A stretch of 64,000 nt of DNA, from contig NZ_JBNXUO010000019.1 in assembly GCF_050563535.1 (NCBI RefSeq), forward strand, positions 29,543-93,542, written 5' to 3'. This stretch comes from Falsiroseomonas sp050563535 (lineage in GTDB: Bacteria > Pseudomonadota > Alphaproteobacteria > Acetobacterales > Acetobacteraceae). Positions 23,902 to 31,928 of the stretch are shown here, one piece after another (the first letter of the stretch is position 1; each line of letters opens with the position of its first letter). A program made the position numbers and the translations under genes. The notes below the pieces were generated by a model. The model was not told the origin of the DNA, ran no database searches, and was given only the letters and a program-made list of their open reading frames with translations.

Positions 23902-25029
23902 ATGCCCGTCACCGAACTCGGCTCCTCCGACCGCATCCTCGCGGAGCTCCGCAGCTGGGTGGAGGCCGAGACGCCGACCACCGACGCGGGCGCCGTGAAC
24001 CGCCTGGTGGATCGCTGCGAGGCGGAGCTGCGCGCGGTGGGCGGCTGCGTCACGCGCCTGCCGGGCCGGGACGGCTTCGGCGACACGCTGATGTGCCACA
24101 CGCCGGGGGAAGGCGCGCCGGTCGTCGTGGCGGGCCACCTCGACACCGTGTGGGACCACGGGACGCTCGCGACCTCGATGCCCTGGCGGGTGGATGGCGC
24201 GAAGGCGCATGGCCCGGGCATCTACGACATGAAGGCGGGCAGCTTCTTCGCCTTCCATTCGGTGCGGGAGATCCTGCGCCAGAAGGTCCGCACCAGGCGC
24301 CCCGTCACGCTGCTGCTGACGCCTGACGAGGAGGTCGGCAGCCCGACCAGCCGCGGGCCGATCGAGCAGGCCGCCCGCGGCGCGCGCGCCGTGCTGATCC
24401 CCGAGCCCGCCGGCGCGGGCGGCGCCTGCGTCACCGCCCGCAAGGGCGTGGGCCGCTTCGACATCCAGGTCCATGGCGTCTCGGCCCATGCCGGCGGCAA
24501 CTGGCAGGACGGGCGCAGCGCGGTGGTGGAGCTTGCGCGGGTCATCCTGGCCATCCACGGCATGACGGACCTGGCCGCGGGCATCACCACCAATGTCGCG
24601 CCGATCCGCGGCGGCACGCGGCCGAACGTGGTCCCGCCGGAAGCGGGCTGCGAGGTGGACCTGCGGGTGCCCACCATCGCGCTGGGCGAGGAGCTGGAGG
24701 CCCGGATCCTCGGCCTCGCGCATGAGACGGACGGCATCCGGGTGGTGGTGACCGGCGGCATGAACCGCCCGCCCTTCGCCCAGACGCCGGAGATCGTCGC
24801 GCTCTACGACCAGGCGAAGGCGCTGGCCGCGCGCCATGGCTACGACCTGCCGACGCAGCACCGCGGCGGCGGTTCGGACGGCAACTTCACCGCGGCGCTC
24901 GGCGTGCCCACCCTGGACGGCCTGGGCTGCACCGGCGCGGGCGCGCATGCGCCGCATGAGCACATCCTGTGGAACGACCTGGCACCGCGCTGCGCCACGC
25001 TGTGTGCGCTGCTGGAGGAGATCGGGTAG
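23902..25029 (+). CDS. M20-family metallopeptidase (glutamate carboxypeptidase-like)
   Basis: A 375-residue cytoplasmic dizinc hydrolase. Metal ligands and catalytic residues are visible in VVAGHLDTVWD (H, D), GPGIYDMKAG (bridging D), LLLTPDEEVGS (catalytic and ligand E) and the C-terminal HAPHEHI (H). The dimerisation domain contains VHGVSAHAGGNWQDGRSA. It resembles the CPG2 group that removes C-terminal glutamate, but the substrate cannot be read from sequence. ynfA follows seven bases later. Confidence 0.93.
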   Translation: MPVTELGSSDRILAELRSWVEAETPTTDAGAVNRLVDRCEAELRAVGGCVTRLPGRDGFGDTLMCHTPGEGAPVVVAGHLDTVWDHGTLATSMPWRVDGAKAHGPGIYDMKAGSFFAFHSVREILRQKVRTRRPVTLLLTPDEEVGSPTSRGPIEQAARGARAVLIPEPAGAGGACVTARKGVGRFDIQVHGVSAHAGGNWQDGRSAVVELARVILAIHGMTDLAAGITTNVAPIRGGTRPNVVPPEAGCEVDLRVPTIALGEELEARILGLAHETDGIRVVVTGGMNRPPFAQTPEIVALYDQAKALAARHGYDLPTQHRGGGSDGNFTAALGVPTLDGLGCTGAGAHAPHEHILWNDLAPRCATLCALLEEIG

Positions 25030-25035
25030 CGGCCG

Positions 25036-25362
25036 ATGCGCGGCGCCGCCTTCTACGGGCTGGCGGCGCTGGCCGAGATCGCGGGCTGCTACGCGGTCTG
25101 GGCGGTGGTGAAGCTGGGCAAGCCGGCCTGGTGGCTGCTGCCGGGGATGCTGTCGCTGGCGGCCTTCGCCTGGGCGCTGGCGCAGGTGGAGGCGGCCTTC
25201 GCCGGGCGCGCCTTCGCGGCCTATGGCGGCGTCTACATCGCCGCTTCCCTCGGCTGGATGTGGGCGGTGGAGGGCGCGCGGCCCGACCGCTTCGACCTGC
25301 TGGGCACGGCGCTCTGCCTCGGCGGGACAGCGGTGGTCCTGTTCGCGCCGCGGGGCGGATGA
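25036..25362 (+). CDS. ynfA: YnfA family (UPF0060) small membrane protein
   Basis: A 108-residue, four-helix member of the drug/metabolite transporter superfamily. FYGLAALAEIAGCYAVW, WALAQVEAAFAGRAFAAYGGVYIAASL and the final DLLGTALCLGGTAVVLF match the family. YnfA proteins have been linked to small-molecule efflux in some enterics; the role here is unknown. Lies directly after the M20 gene and probably shares its transcript. Confidence 0.93.
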   Translation: MRGAAFYGLAALAEIAGCYAVWAVVKLGKPAWWLLPGMLSLAAFAWALAQVEAAFAGRAFAAYGGVYIAASLGWMWAVEGARPDRFDLLGTALCLGGTAVVLFAPRGG

Positions 25363-25409
25363 CCCGCCCGCATTGAGGTGCGGCGCCCGACGGGCTAGAC
25401 CCCGCGCCC

Positions 25410-26246
25410 ATGACATCCCCTCCCGCCACGGTGGCCGTCGGTCCGGTCCGGATCGCCAACCACCTGCCCATCGCGCTGATCGCCGGCCCCTGCCAGATGG
25501 AATCCCGCGCCCATGCGCTGGAGACGGCGCAGGCGCTGAAGGAGATCGCGCTGCGGCGGCGGATCGGCCTGATCTACAAGACGAGCTTCGACAAGGCGAA
25601 CCGCACCAGCGGCAAGGCGGCGCGCGGCATGGGCATGGCCGCCGCCCTGCCGGTCTTCGCCGAGATCCGCGACAGCCTCGGCCTGCCCGTGCTGACCGAC
25701 GTCCATGAATCCGCCCAGTGCGCCCCGGTGGCGGAGGTGGTAGACGTGCTCCAGATCCCCGCCTTCCTCTGCCGCCAGACCGATCTCCTGCTGGCCGCCG
25801 CCGCCACGGGCCGCGCGGTGAACGTCAAGAAGGGCCAGTTCCTCGCGCCGTGGGACATGAAGAACGTCGCCGCGAAGATCACGGAGGCCGGCAACCCGAA
25901 TGTCCTGCTGACCGAGCGGGGCGCGAGCTTCGGCTACAACACGCTCGTCTCCGACATGCGCGCCCTGCCGATCATGGCGCGCGACACCGGGCTGCCGGTG
26001 ATCTTCGACGCCACCCATTCCGTGCAGCAGCCGGGCGGGCAGGGCGCCTCCTCCGGCGGGCAGCGCGAATTCGTCGAGACGCTGGCGCGCGCCGCGGTCG
26101 CGGTCGGCGTCGCGGGCCTGTTCATCGAGACGCACCAGGACCCGGACCGCGCGCCTTCCGACGGGCCGAACATGGTGCCGCTCGCGCAGTTCGAGGCGCT
26201 GGTCGCGCGGCTGCAGGCGATCGACGCGCTGGTGAAGTCCTTCTGA
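25410..26246 (+). CDS. kdsA: 3-deoxy-8-phosphooctulonate synthase (Kdo8P synthase)
   Basis: Condenses phosphoenolpyruvate and arabinose 5-phosphate to Kdo 8-phosphate, a lipopolysaccharide core precursor. The 278-residue TIM-barrel protein shows IAGPCQMESR, YKTSFDKANRTS, VLTDVHE, NVKKGQFLAPWDM and FDATHSVQQPGG. NVKKGQ with no cysteine before the first barrel strand suits the non-metal class, but this was not checked in detail. First gene of kdsA-kdsB-kdsD. Confidence 0.97.
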   Translation: MTSPPATVAVGPVRIANHLPIALIAGPCQMESRAHALETAQALKEIALRRRIGLIYKTSFDKANRTSGKAARGMGMAAALPVFAEIRDSLGLPVLTDVHESAQCAPVAEVVDVLQIPAFLCRQTDLLLAAAATGRAVNVKKGQFLAPWDMKNVAAKITEAGNPNVLLTERGASFGYNTLVSDMRALPIMARDTGLPVIFDATHSVQQPGGQGASSGGQREFVETLARAAVAVGVAGLFIETHQDPDRAPSDGPNMVPLAQFEALVARLQAIDALVKSF

Positions 26247-26256
26247 GGGCGCGGCG

Positions 26257-26982
26257 GTGAACCCGATCGTCCTGATCCCCGCCCGCATGGCGGCGACGCG
26301 CCTGCCGAACAAGCCGATGGCCGATATCGGCGGCGACCCGATGATCGTCCATGTCTGGCGCCGCGCCGTGGAAGCCGCGATCGGCGAGGTGGTGGTCGCC
26401 ACCGACAGCGACGCGATCGCCGCGGCGGTGGCGAAGGCCGGCGGCCGCGTGCAGATGACGCGCGCCGACCACCCCTCCGGCTCCGACCGCATCCACGAGG
26501 CGGTTTCGATCCTCGACCCCACCGGGCTGCACGACGCGGTGGTGAACGTGCAGGGCGACCTGCCGACGATCGCGCCGGCCACCATCCGCGCGGCGCTGGT
26601 GCCGCTGATGGACCCGGCCGTCGACCTCGCCACCCTGGTCGCGGAGATCACGCGGGAGGAGGAGAGGACGGCGCCGCAGGTGGTGAAGATGGTGGGCAGC
26701 GAACACGCGCCCGGCCGCTTCCGCTGCCTGTATTTCACCCGCGCCACCGCGCCGGCGGGGGAAGGGCCGCTGTGGCACCATATCGGGCTCTATGCCTGGC
26801 GCCGCGCGGCGCTGGCGCGTTTCGTGGCGCTGCCGCCCTCCGGCCTCGAACGGCGGGAGAAGCTGGAACAGCTGCGCGCGCTGGAAGCGGGGATGCGGAT
26901 CGACGCCATCGCGGTGGATGCCGTCCCCCTCGGCGTCGACACGCCCGAGGACCTGGCCCGCGCGCGGGAGATGCTGGCGTGA
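26257..26982 (+). CDS. kdsB: CMP-Kdo synthetase
   Basis: Activates Kdo with CTP before transfer to lipid A. The 241-residue protein has the nucleotidyltransferase signature IPARMAATRLPNKP, DSDAIAAAV, DHPSGSDRI and NVQGDLPTI. The start is a GTG ten bases after the kdsA stop with GAGGGC upstream. Its TGA overlaps the kdsD start (GTGA). Confidence 0.96.
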   Translation: MNPIVLIPARMAATRLPNKPMADIGGDPMIVHVWRRAVEAAIGEVVVATDSDAIAAAVAKAGGRVQMTRADHPSGSDRIHEAVSILDPTGLHDAVVNVQGDLPTIAPATIRAALVPLMDPAVDLATLVAEITREEERTAPQVVKMVGSEHAPGRFRCLYFTRATAPAGEGPLWHHIGLYAWRRAALARFVALPPSGLERREKLEQLRALEAGMRIDAIAVDAVPLGVDTPEDLARAREMLA

Positions 26983-27953
26983 CGGAGGCGCAGCGCCGCG
27001 CCATCCTGCTGCGCACCGTCGCGCTGGAAGCCGATGGGCTGGCCGCGCTGCGGACCGCGCTGGAGGGCGAGCTCGGCGCGCGGGTGCTGGCGGCGGTCGA
27101 TGTCATCCTGTCCCGCAGCGGGCGCGTCGTCGTCACCGGGATGGGCAAGTCGGGCCACATCGCGCGCAAGCTGGCGGCGACCATGGCCTCCACCGGCACC
27201 GCCGCGCTGTTCGTCCACCCGGCGGAGGCGAGCCACGGCGACCTCGGCATGATCACGCGGGAGGATGCGGTGCTCGCGCTGTCCTGGTCGGGGGAGGCGC
27301 CGGAACTCGCCGACATCATCGCCTATGCCCGCCGCTTCGACGTGCCGCTGGTGGCGCTGACCTCGCGCGCCGACAGCGCGCTGGGATCGGCCGCCGACAT
27401 CTGCCTGGCGCTGCCGCGGATGCCGGAAGCCTGCCCGAACGGGCTCGCGCCCACCACCAGCACGACCATGCAGCTCGCGCTCGGCGATGCGCTGGCGATG
27501 TGCCTGCTGGAGGCGCGCGGCTTCTCGCCGCAGGATTTCCGGGACTTCCACCCGGGCGGCAAGCTCGGCGCCCGGCTGAAGCGCGCGCGGGACCTGATGC
27601 ACGGTGCGGAGGAGCTGCCGCTGGTGCCGCGGGACGCGACGCTGCAGCAGGCGGTGGTCGAGATGACGTCGCGCCGCTTCGGCGTGACCGGCGTGGTGGA
27701 CGCCGCGGGGGGGCTGGCTGGCGTGCTGACCGATGGCGACCTGCGCCGCGCCTTTCAGAAGGGCCTGGCGCTGTCCGCCCCGGTGGCGGAGGCGATGACC
27801 CGCAACCCCCGCACCGCGACGCCGGAGGCGCTGGCCGCCGACCTGCTCGGCATCATGAACGAGGCGCGGATCACCAGCCTGTTCGTCGTGGCGGGCGAGC
27901 GGCCGGTGGGCATCCTCCACCTGCACGACCTGCTGCGCGCAGGTGTGGTGTAG
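26979..27953 (+). CDS. kdsD: Arabinose-5-phosphate isomerase (KpsF/KdsD)
   Basis: Makes arabinose 5-phosphate, the substrate of KdsA. The 324-residue protein has an N-terminal SIS domain (TGMGKSGHIARKLAATMAST, HPAEASHGDLGMI, SWSGEAPEL, LAPTTSTTMQLALGDALA) and two C-terminal CBS domains (LTDGDLRRAF, and MNEARITSLFVV). The GTG start overlaps the kdsB stop. The three Kdo genes form one unit; the phosphatase gene kdsC is not in the window. Only five bases separate its stop from the convergent permease gene. Confidence 0.96.
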   Translation: MTEAQRRAILLRTVALEADGLAALRTALEGELGARVLAAVDVILSRSGRVVVTGMGKSGHIARKLAATMASTGTAALFVHPAEASHGDLGMITREDAVLALSWSGEAPELADIIAYARRFDVPLVALTSRADSALGSAADICLALPRMPEACPNGLAPTTSTTMQLALGDALAMCLLEARGFSPQDFRDFHPGGKLGARLKRARDLMHGAEELPLVPRDATLQQAVVEMTSRRFGVTGVVDAAGGLAGVLTDGDLRRAFQKGLALSAPVAEAMTRNPRTATPEALAADLLGIMNEARITSLFVVAGERPVGILHLHDLLRAGVV

Positions 27954-27958
27954 CGGGG

Positions 27959-29287
27959 CTATTCCGACCGCAGCGCCTGGATCGGGTCGAGCCGCGCCGC
28001 GCGCCGCGCCGGCCAGAAGCCGAAGAACAGGCCAGTGAAGCCGGAGACGGCGACCGCCAGCGCCACCGCGTCCCACTGCACCAGCACCGGCCAGCCCGCG
28101 GCGCCCGCCATCAGGTGCGACACGCCGATGCCGCCCGCCACCCCCGCCGCGCCGCCGAGCAGCGCGAGCATCACCGCCTCCAGCAGGAACTGCCACAGGA
28201 TGTCGCGCCGCCGCGCGCCGATCGCGAGCCGCAGCCCGATCTCCCGCGTGCGCTCCGTCACGCTCACCAGCATGATGTTCATCACGCCGATGCCGCCCAC
28301 CAGCAGCGACACGGCGGCCACCGCGGCCAGCAGGGTGGAAAGCGTGCGCGCCGAGGCGTCGCGCGTCGCCGCGATCTCGGCGAGGTTGCGGATCTGCACG
28401 CTGTCGGCCTCGTTCGCCGCCACGCGGTGACGCTGGCGGAACAGGGCGCGCAGCGCGTCCTCCACCTCCTTCAGGTCCTCGCCCTCATGCACCTTGACGC
28501 TGATGACGTTGACCGCGCGGAACCAGGCCCGCGACGCGCCCATCACCGATCGCCGCGCGGTCCAGAAGGGCATCATCACCGCGTCGTCCTGGTCGGTGCC
28601 GACCGGGCTCTGCCCCTTGCGGGCCAGCACGCCGATCACCTCGAAGGGGGTGGCGCGGACGCGGATCTCGCGCCCCACCGGGTTCTCCTCGCCGAACAGG
28701 TTCTCGGCCACGGTGGCGCCGAGCAGGATGACCTTGCGCCCGCCATTCGCCTCCTCCGGCGTGAAGAAGCGGCCCTCGGCCACCGTCCAGTCATGCGCGG
28801 CGAAGTATTCGGGATCGACCCCCTGGACGAGGGTGGACCAGTTCTGGTTGCCCGCCACCACCTGCTGCGTGGCGCGGATCGAACCAGCCGCGACCTCCAC
28901 CGCCGGGATGTCGCGCTCGATCGCGCGGACATCGTCCCAGGTGAGGTTCTGCCGCCCGCCCGCGCCCAGACGCACGCCGCCCACATTGGCGCTGCCGGGC
29001 ACCACCAGCAGCAGGTTCGACCCGAGCGACTGGATCTGCCGCATCACGGCTTCCCGCGCGCCCGCGCCGACGGCGACCGTGGCGATGACGGCCGCGACGC
29101 CGATGAAGATGCCGAGCGCGGTGAGGATGGCGCGCATCTTGTTTGCCGCCAGCGCCGCGACCGCGCTCCGCAGCGCCTCCGCCGGGTCCATGCCGACGCG
29201 CGTCGGCGGCAGCGGCGGCAGCACGCCCGCCCGTGCGGCCGGCGTCGCCGGGGGGTCCGCGACCGTCGTCCTGACCGGCGCGTTCAT
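27959..29287 (-). CDS. macB: MacB-type ABC transporter permease
   Basis: A 442-residue permease with the MacB topology: one N-terminal helix after a Pro-rich cytoplasmic leader (about 50-72), a large periplasmic MacB_PCD domain and three C-terminal helices (FtsX domain; GGIGVMNIMLVSVTERTREI, then GARRRDILWQFLLEA). The ATPase is a separate gene, so this is a split MacB. It may export lipoproteins, peptides or drugs with the adjacent MacA-like adaptor. Its ATG overlaps the stop of a short upstream ORF (ATGA). Confidence 0.93.
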   Translation of the reverse strand: MNAPVRTTVADPPATPAARAGVLPPLPPTRVGMDPAEALRSAVAALAANKMRAILTALGIFIGVAAVIATVAVGAGAREAVMRQIQSLGSNLLLVVPGSANVGGVRLGAGGRQNLTWDDVRAIERDIPAVEVAAGSIRATQQVVAGNQNWSTLVQGVDPEYFAAHDWTVAEGRFFTPEEANGGRKVILLGATVAENLFGEENPVGREIRVRATPFEVIGVLARKGQSPVGTDQDDAVMMPFWTARRSVMGASRAWFRAVNVISVKVHEGEDLKEVEDALRALFRQRHRVAANEADSVQIRNLAEIAATRDASARTLSTLLAAVAAVSLLVGGIGVMNIMLVSVTERTREIGLRLAIGARRRDILWQFLLEAVMLALLGGAAGVAGGIGVSHLMAGAAGWPVLVQWDAVALAVAVSGFTGLFFGFWPARRAARLDPIQALRSE

Positions 29288-29403
29288 GCGGCGCCCCCCG
29301 CGCGCCGGTCCGCGCGCGCCTTCACGCGAACTTCTCCCCGCGCGTCGTCATGCGACCCTCTCCCCGCGCGTCGTCACGCGACCCTCTCCCCGCGCGTCGT
29401 CAC
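29284..29403 (-). other. Relay of four overlapping mini-ORFs between the ATPase and permease genes
   Basis: Read on the minus strand, the ATPase TGA overlaps GTG at 29403. That ORF (VTTRGERVA) stops at 29374 overlapping GTG at 29377; the same peptide is encoded again and stops at 29348 overlapping ATG at 29351; MTTRGEKFA stops at 29322 overlapping GTG at 29325; a 13-codon ORF then stops at 29284 overlapping the permease ATG at 29287. Every junction is GTGA or ATGA, and GGGGAGAGGG or GGGGAGAAG precedes the first three internal starts. Confidence 0.6.
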
Positions 29404-29416
29404 GCGACCCTCTCCC
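29341..29416 (-). repeat. 26-bp tandem repeat at the 3' end of the ATPase gene
   Basis: Units at 29341-29366, 29367-29392 and 29393-29416 (last one ends imperfectly) share the core CGCGTCGTCACGCGACCCTC on the plus strand; a degenerate partial copy precedes them at about 29321-29340. Each copy carries the last bases of the ATPase gene (GAGAGGGTCGCGTGA on the minus strand), so the array looks like local duplication of the gene's 3' end. The 26-bp length (3n-1) preserves the stop/start overlap phase. Confidence 0.85.
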
Positions 29417-30152
29417 GCGGGGCGTCGGACCGGAGGTCCAGCAGCGCCTGGCCCGCATCCCGCGGCACCTGCCCCGCATCGCCCACCAGCCGCCCGTCGC
29501 GGAAGCGCAGCGTGCGGGCGGCGAAGCGCGCCACGTCGGCGTCATGCGTCACCATCAGCACCGCGACGCCGGCGCGGTTCAGCCCCTGGAACAGCGCCAT
29601 GATCTCGAGCCCGGTCCAGGAATCCAGCGCCCCCGTCGGCTCATCCGCAAGCAGCAGGTCGGGGGAGTTCACCAGCGCGCGCGCGATCGCCACCCGCTGC
29701 TGCTGCCCGCCCGAGAGCTGCGTCGGCCGGTGGCCCATCCGGTCGCCGAGGCCGACGAGGTTCAGCGCCGCCGCCGCACGGTCGCGGCGCAGCCGGCGCG
29801 GCACGCCGCGATAGATCATCGGCAGCTCCACATTGCCCAGCGCATCGACGCGCGGCAGCAGGTGGAAGGACTGGAACACGAAGCCGAGCCGGCGCGACCG
29901 CAGCTCCGCCAGCCGGTCGGCCGACAGCGTCGCCGTGTCCTCTCCCGCCAGCAGGTAGCGGCCGGAACTCGGCCGGTCGAGGCAGCCGACCAGGTTGAGG
30001 AAGGTGGACTTGCCCGAGCCGGACGGGCCCATCGCCGCCACGAAGCTGCCCGGCGCGATGTCGACCGTCACGTCCTGCAACGCGGCGACCACCTCGTCCC
30101 CCGCCGGGTACAGGCGGGTCAGCGCCTCCGTGCGGATCAGCGGCGCGCCCAT
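29400..30152 (-). CDS. MacB/LolD-type ABC transporter ATP-binding protein
   Basis: A 250-residue ATPase energising the MacB-like permease. Walker A GPSGSGKST, Q-loop FQSFHLLP, signature LSGGQQQRV, Walker B LLLADEPTGALD and switch His in THDADV are intact. Its ATG overlaps the adaptor stop (ATGA). The last codons (RERVA) are repeated downstream in a 26-bp array that bridges to the permease gene. Confidence 0.94.
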   Translation of the reverse strand: MGAPLIRTEALTRLYPAGDEVVAALQDVTVDIAPGSFVAAMGPSGSGKSTFLNLVGCLDRPSSGRYLLAGEDTATLSADRLAELRSRRLGFVFQSFHLLPRVDALGNVELPMIYRGVPRRLRRDRAAAALNLVGLGDRMGHRPTQLSGGQQQRVAIARALVNSPDLLLADEPTGALDSWTGLEIMALFQGLNRAGVAVLMVTHDADVARFAARTLRFRDGRLVGDAGQVPRDAGQALLDLRSDAPRERVA

Positions 30153-31816
30153 CAGAAGGGCCGGATGCCGCCGGGCGGCGGGGCGGCGGCGCTGCGCTGG
30201 GCGGTGCCGCGCTCCGTCCCGACCACCACCCGCATCCCCTCCTCGAGGCCGGAGAGCACCTCCGTCACCGTCCCGTCGGTCAGGCCGGTCCGCACCGCGA
30301 CCGCGCGCGGCGCGGCGCCGTCCTCGTCCACCACATGGACCGTGCCGGCGGTGCCGCGGCTGCCCGCGCCGGCCCGCAGCTCCGCCAGCCGCGCCCGCTG
30401 CTCGGCGGTCAGCACGGCGTTGAAGCGCGCGATCAGGCGCTGGCGGGCCGCCTGCTGCTGCTGGCGCCGCGCCTCGGCATCCTGGGGCAGGGCGGCCATG
30501 CGGTCCCGCAGTTCCTGCTGGGCGGCCGCGATCTCCTGCCGCTGCGAGGGGGTGAGGTCCGGCAGCTCGCGCAGCGCCTGCTCCACCGGGCCGCCGGTCG
30601 CGGGCGCCGCGCTCTCGGCGGCCGCCGCGCCGGGCGGGCGCCAGCGCAGCGCGGCGTTCGGCACGCGCACCGCGTCGCGCCGCTGGTCGGTGACGATGCG
30701 CATCGTGGCCGTCATGCCCGGCAGCATCCGCCCGCCGACATTGGCGGCGCTGACCACCACCGTGTAGGTCACGACGTTCTGCACCGTGGTGGGCGACAGC
30801 CGGATCTCCTTCACCGCGCCGCGCAGGTTCACGCCGGGATGGGCGGCCACCGTGAAGGTCACCTCCTGCCCGGCGCGGATGCGGCCGATGTCGCTTTCGT
30901 CCACCGTCGCCCAGACCTCCATCTCGTCGAGGCTGGCGGCCACCATGAACAGGATCGGCGCCTGCAGGCTGGCCGCGACAGTCTGGCCGAGATCGACGTT
31001 GCGGGACACCACCACGCCGTCGATCGGCGCGCGGATCGTCGCATTCGCCAGGTCCACCTCCACCTGCTGGAGCTGCGCGGCGCGCTGCGCCTGCGCCGCC
31101 TCGGCCGCCGCGACCTGCGCCGCGGCGGTGCGGGTCGCGGCCTCGGCGCCGAGGATCGTCGCCTCCTGCTGGGCGACATTCGCGCGCGCCGTCGCGGCTT
31201 CCGCCCGCAGGCGCTCGGCGGCGAACTGCGCGCGCGACAGGTCGCGTTCGGCGTTCACGCCGCGGGCCCGCAGCTCCGCCGCGCGGCGGAGCTCGGCCTC
31301 GGCGTCGCGGGCCTGGGCGTCGGCGGCGTCGACGCGGGCGCGGGCGGCCAGCAGCTGCGCGCGGGCGGAGACGAGGTCCGTCTCCGCCTTCTCGCCCTGG
31401 GCGCGGGCGACGAGCACGGCGGCGGTGGCCGATTGCAGGTCGGCCGCCGCCGCGGCCTGGCGCGCCAGGATGGTGCGGGTGTCGAGCCGGGCCATCTGTT
31501 CGCCGGCGCGGACGCGGCTGTTGAAATCGGCGTTCAGCTCCCGGATCTGGCCGGAGAGCTGGCTGCCGACCTGCACCGAGACCACCGGGTTCACCGTGCC
31601 GGTCGCCGCCACCACCGCGGTGACGGCGCCGCGATCCGTCTCCGCCAGGCGCAGCCGCGGGCCATCGGCGGTAGCGCCCCCGGCCCAGCCCGGCAGCCAG
31701 GACCGGTCGGGCGCCCAGCCGGCCGGGATCCACCCCTGCGCCTGGGGCGTGGTCGCCCACCAGCCGGTCGCGACCAGCAGGGCGAGGGGAAGCAGCAGAA
31801 GCGGGCGGCGGGGCAT
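30152..31816 (-). CDS. macA: MacA-type periplasmic adaptor with a Spy-like LTxxQ insertion
   Basis: Links the inner-membrane ABC exporter to an outer-membrane channel. The 554-residue protein has an N-terminal anchor (about 5-22), a lipoyl half (VVAATGTVNPVVSVQVGSQL), a long alpha-helical hairpin rich in Ala/Arg (about 112-256), the second lipoyl half (IRAPIDGVVVSRNVDLG) and beta-barrel regions. Residues about 393-490 are an extra helical, Gln/Arg-rich insertion containing LTPSQ (421-425) and LTAEQ (469-473), the LTxxQ motif of Spy/CpxP proteins. The ATG at 31816 begins the anchor. No outer-membrane partner gene is present nearby. Confidence 0.9.
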   Translation of the reverse strand: MPRRPLLLLPLALLVATGWWATTPQAQGWIPAGWAPDRSWLPGWAGGATADGPRLRLAETDRGAVTAVVAATGTVNPVVSVQVGSQLSGQIRELNADFNSRVRAGEQMARLDTRTILARQAAAAADLQSATAAVLVARAQGEKAETDLVSARAQLLAARARVDAADAQARDAEAELRRAAELRARGVNAERDLSRAQFAAERLRAEAATARANVAQQEATILGAEAATRTAAAQVAAAEAAQAQRAAQLQQVEVDLANATIRAPIDGVVVSRNVDLGQTVAASLQAPILFMVAASLDEMEVWATVDESDIGRIRAGQEVTFTVAAHPGVNLRGAVKEIRLSPTTVQNVVTYTVVVSAANVGGRMLPGMTATMRIVTDQRRDAVRVPNAALRWRPPGAAAAESAAPATGGPVEQALRELPDLTPSQRQEIAAAQQELRDRMAALPQDAEARRQQQQAARQRLIARFNAVLTAEQRARLAELRAGAGSRGTAGTVHVVDEDGAAPRAVAVRTGLTDGTVTEVLSGLEEGMRVVVGTERGTAQRSAAAPPPGGIRPF

Positions 31817-31928
31817 CGGGCGGTATCCTGTCCGCACAGATGTAACGCGCGTATGTCGGCCGCGCATCGGGGATTTCCGCCCGCGCCCGCGCCCCCTAGA
31901 AGGCAGTCCTTGGGGGAGTGACCTGCGG

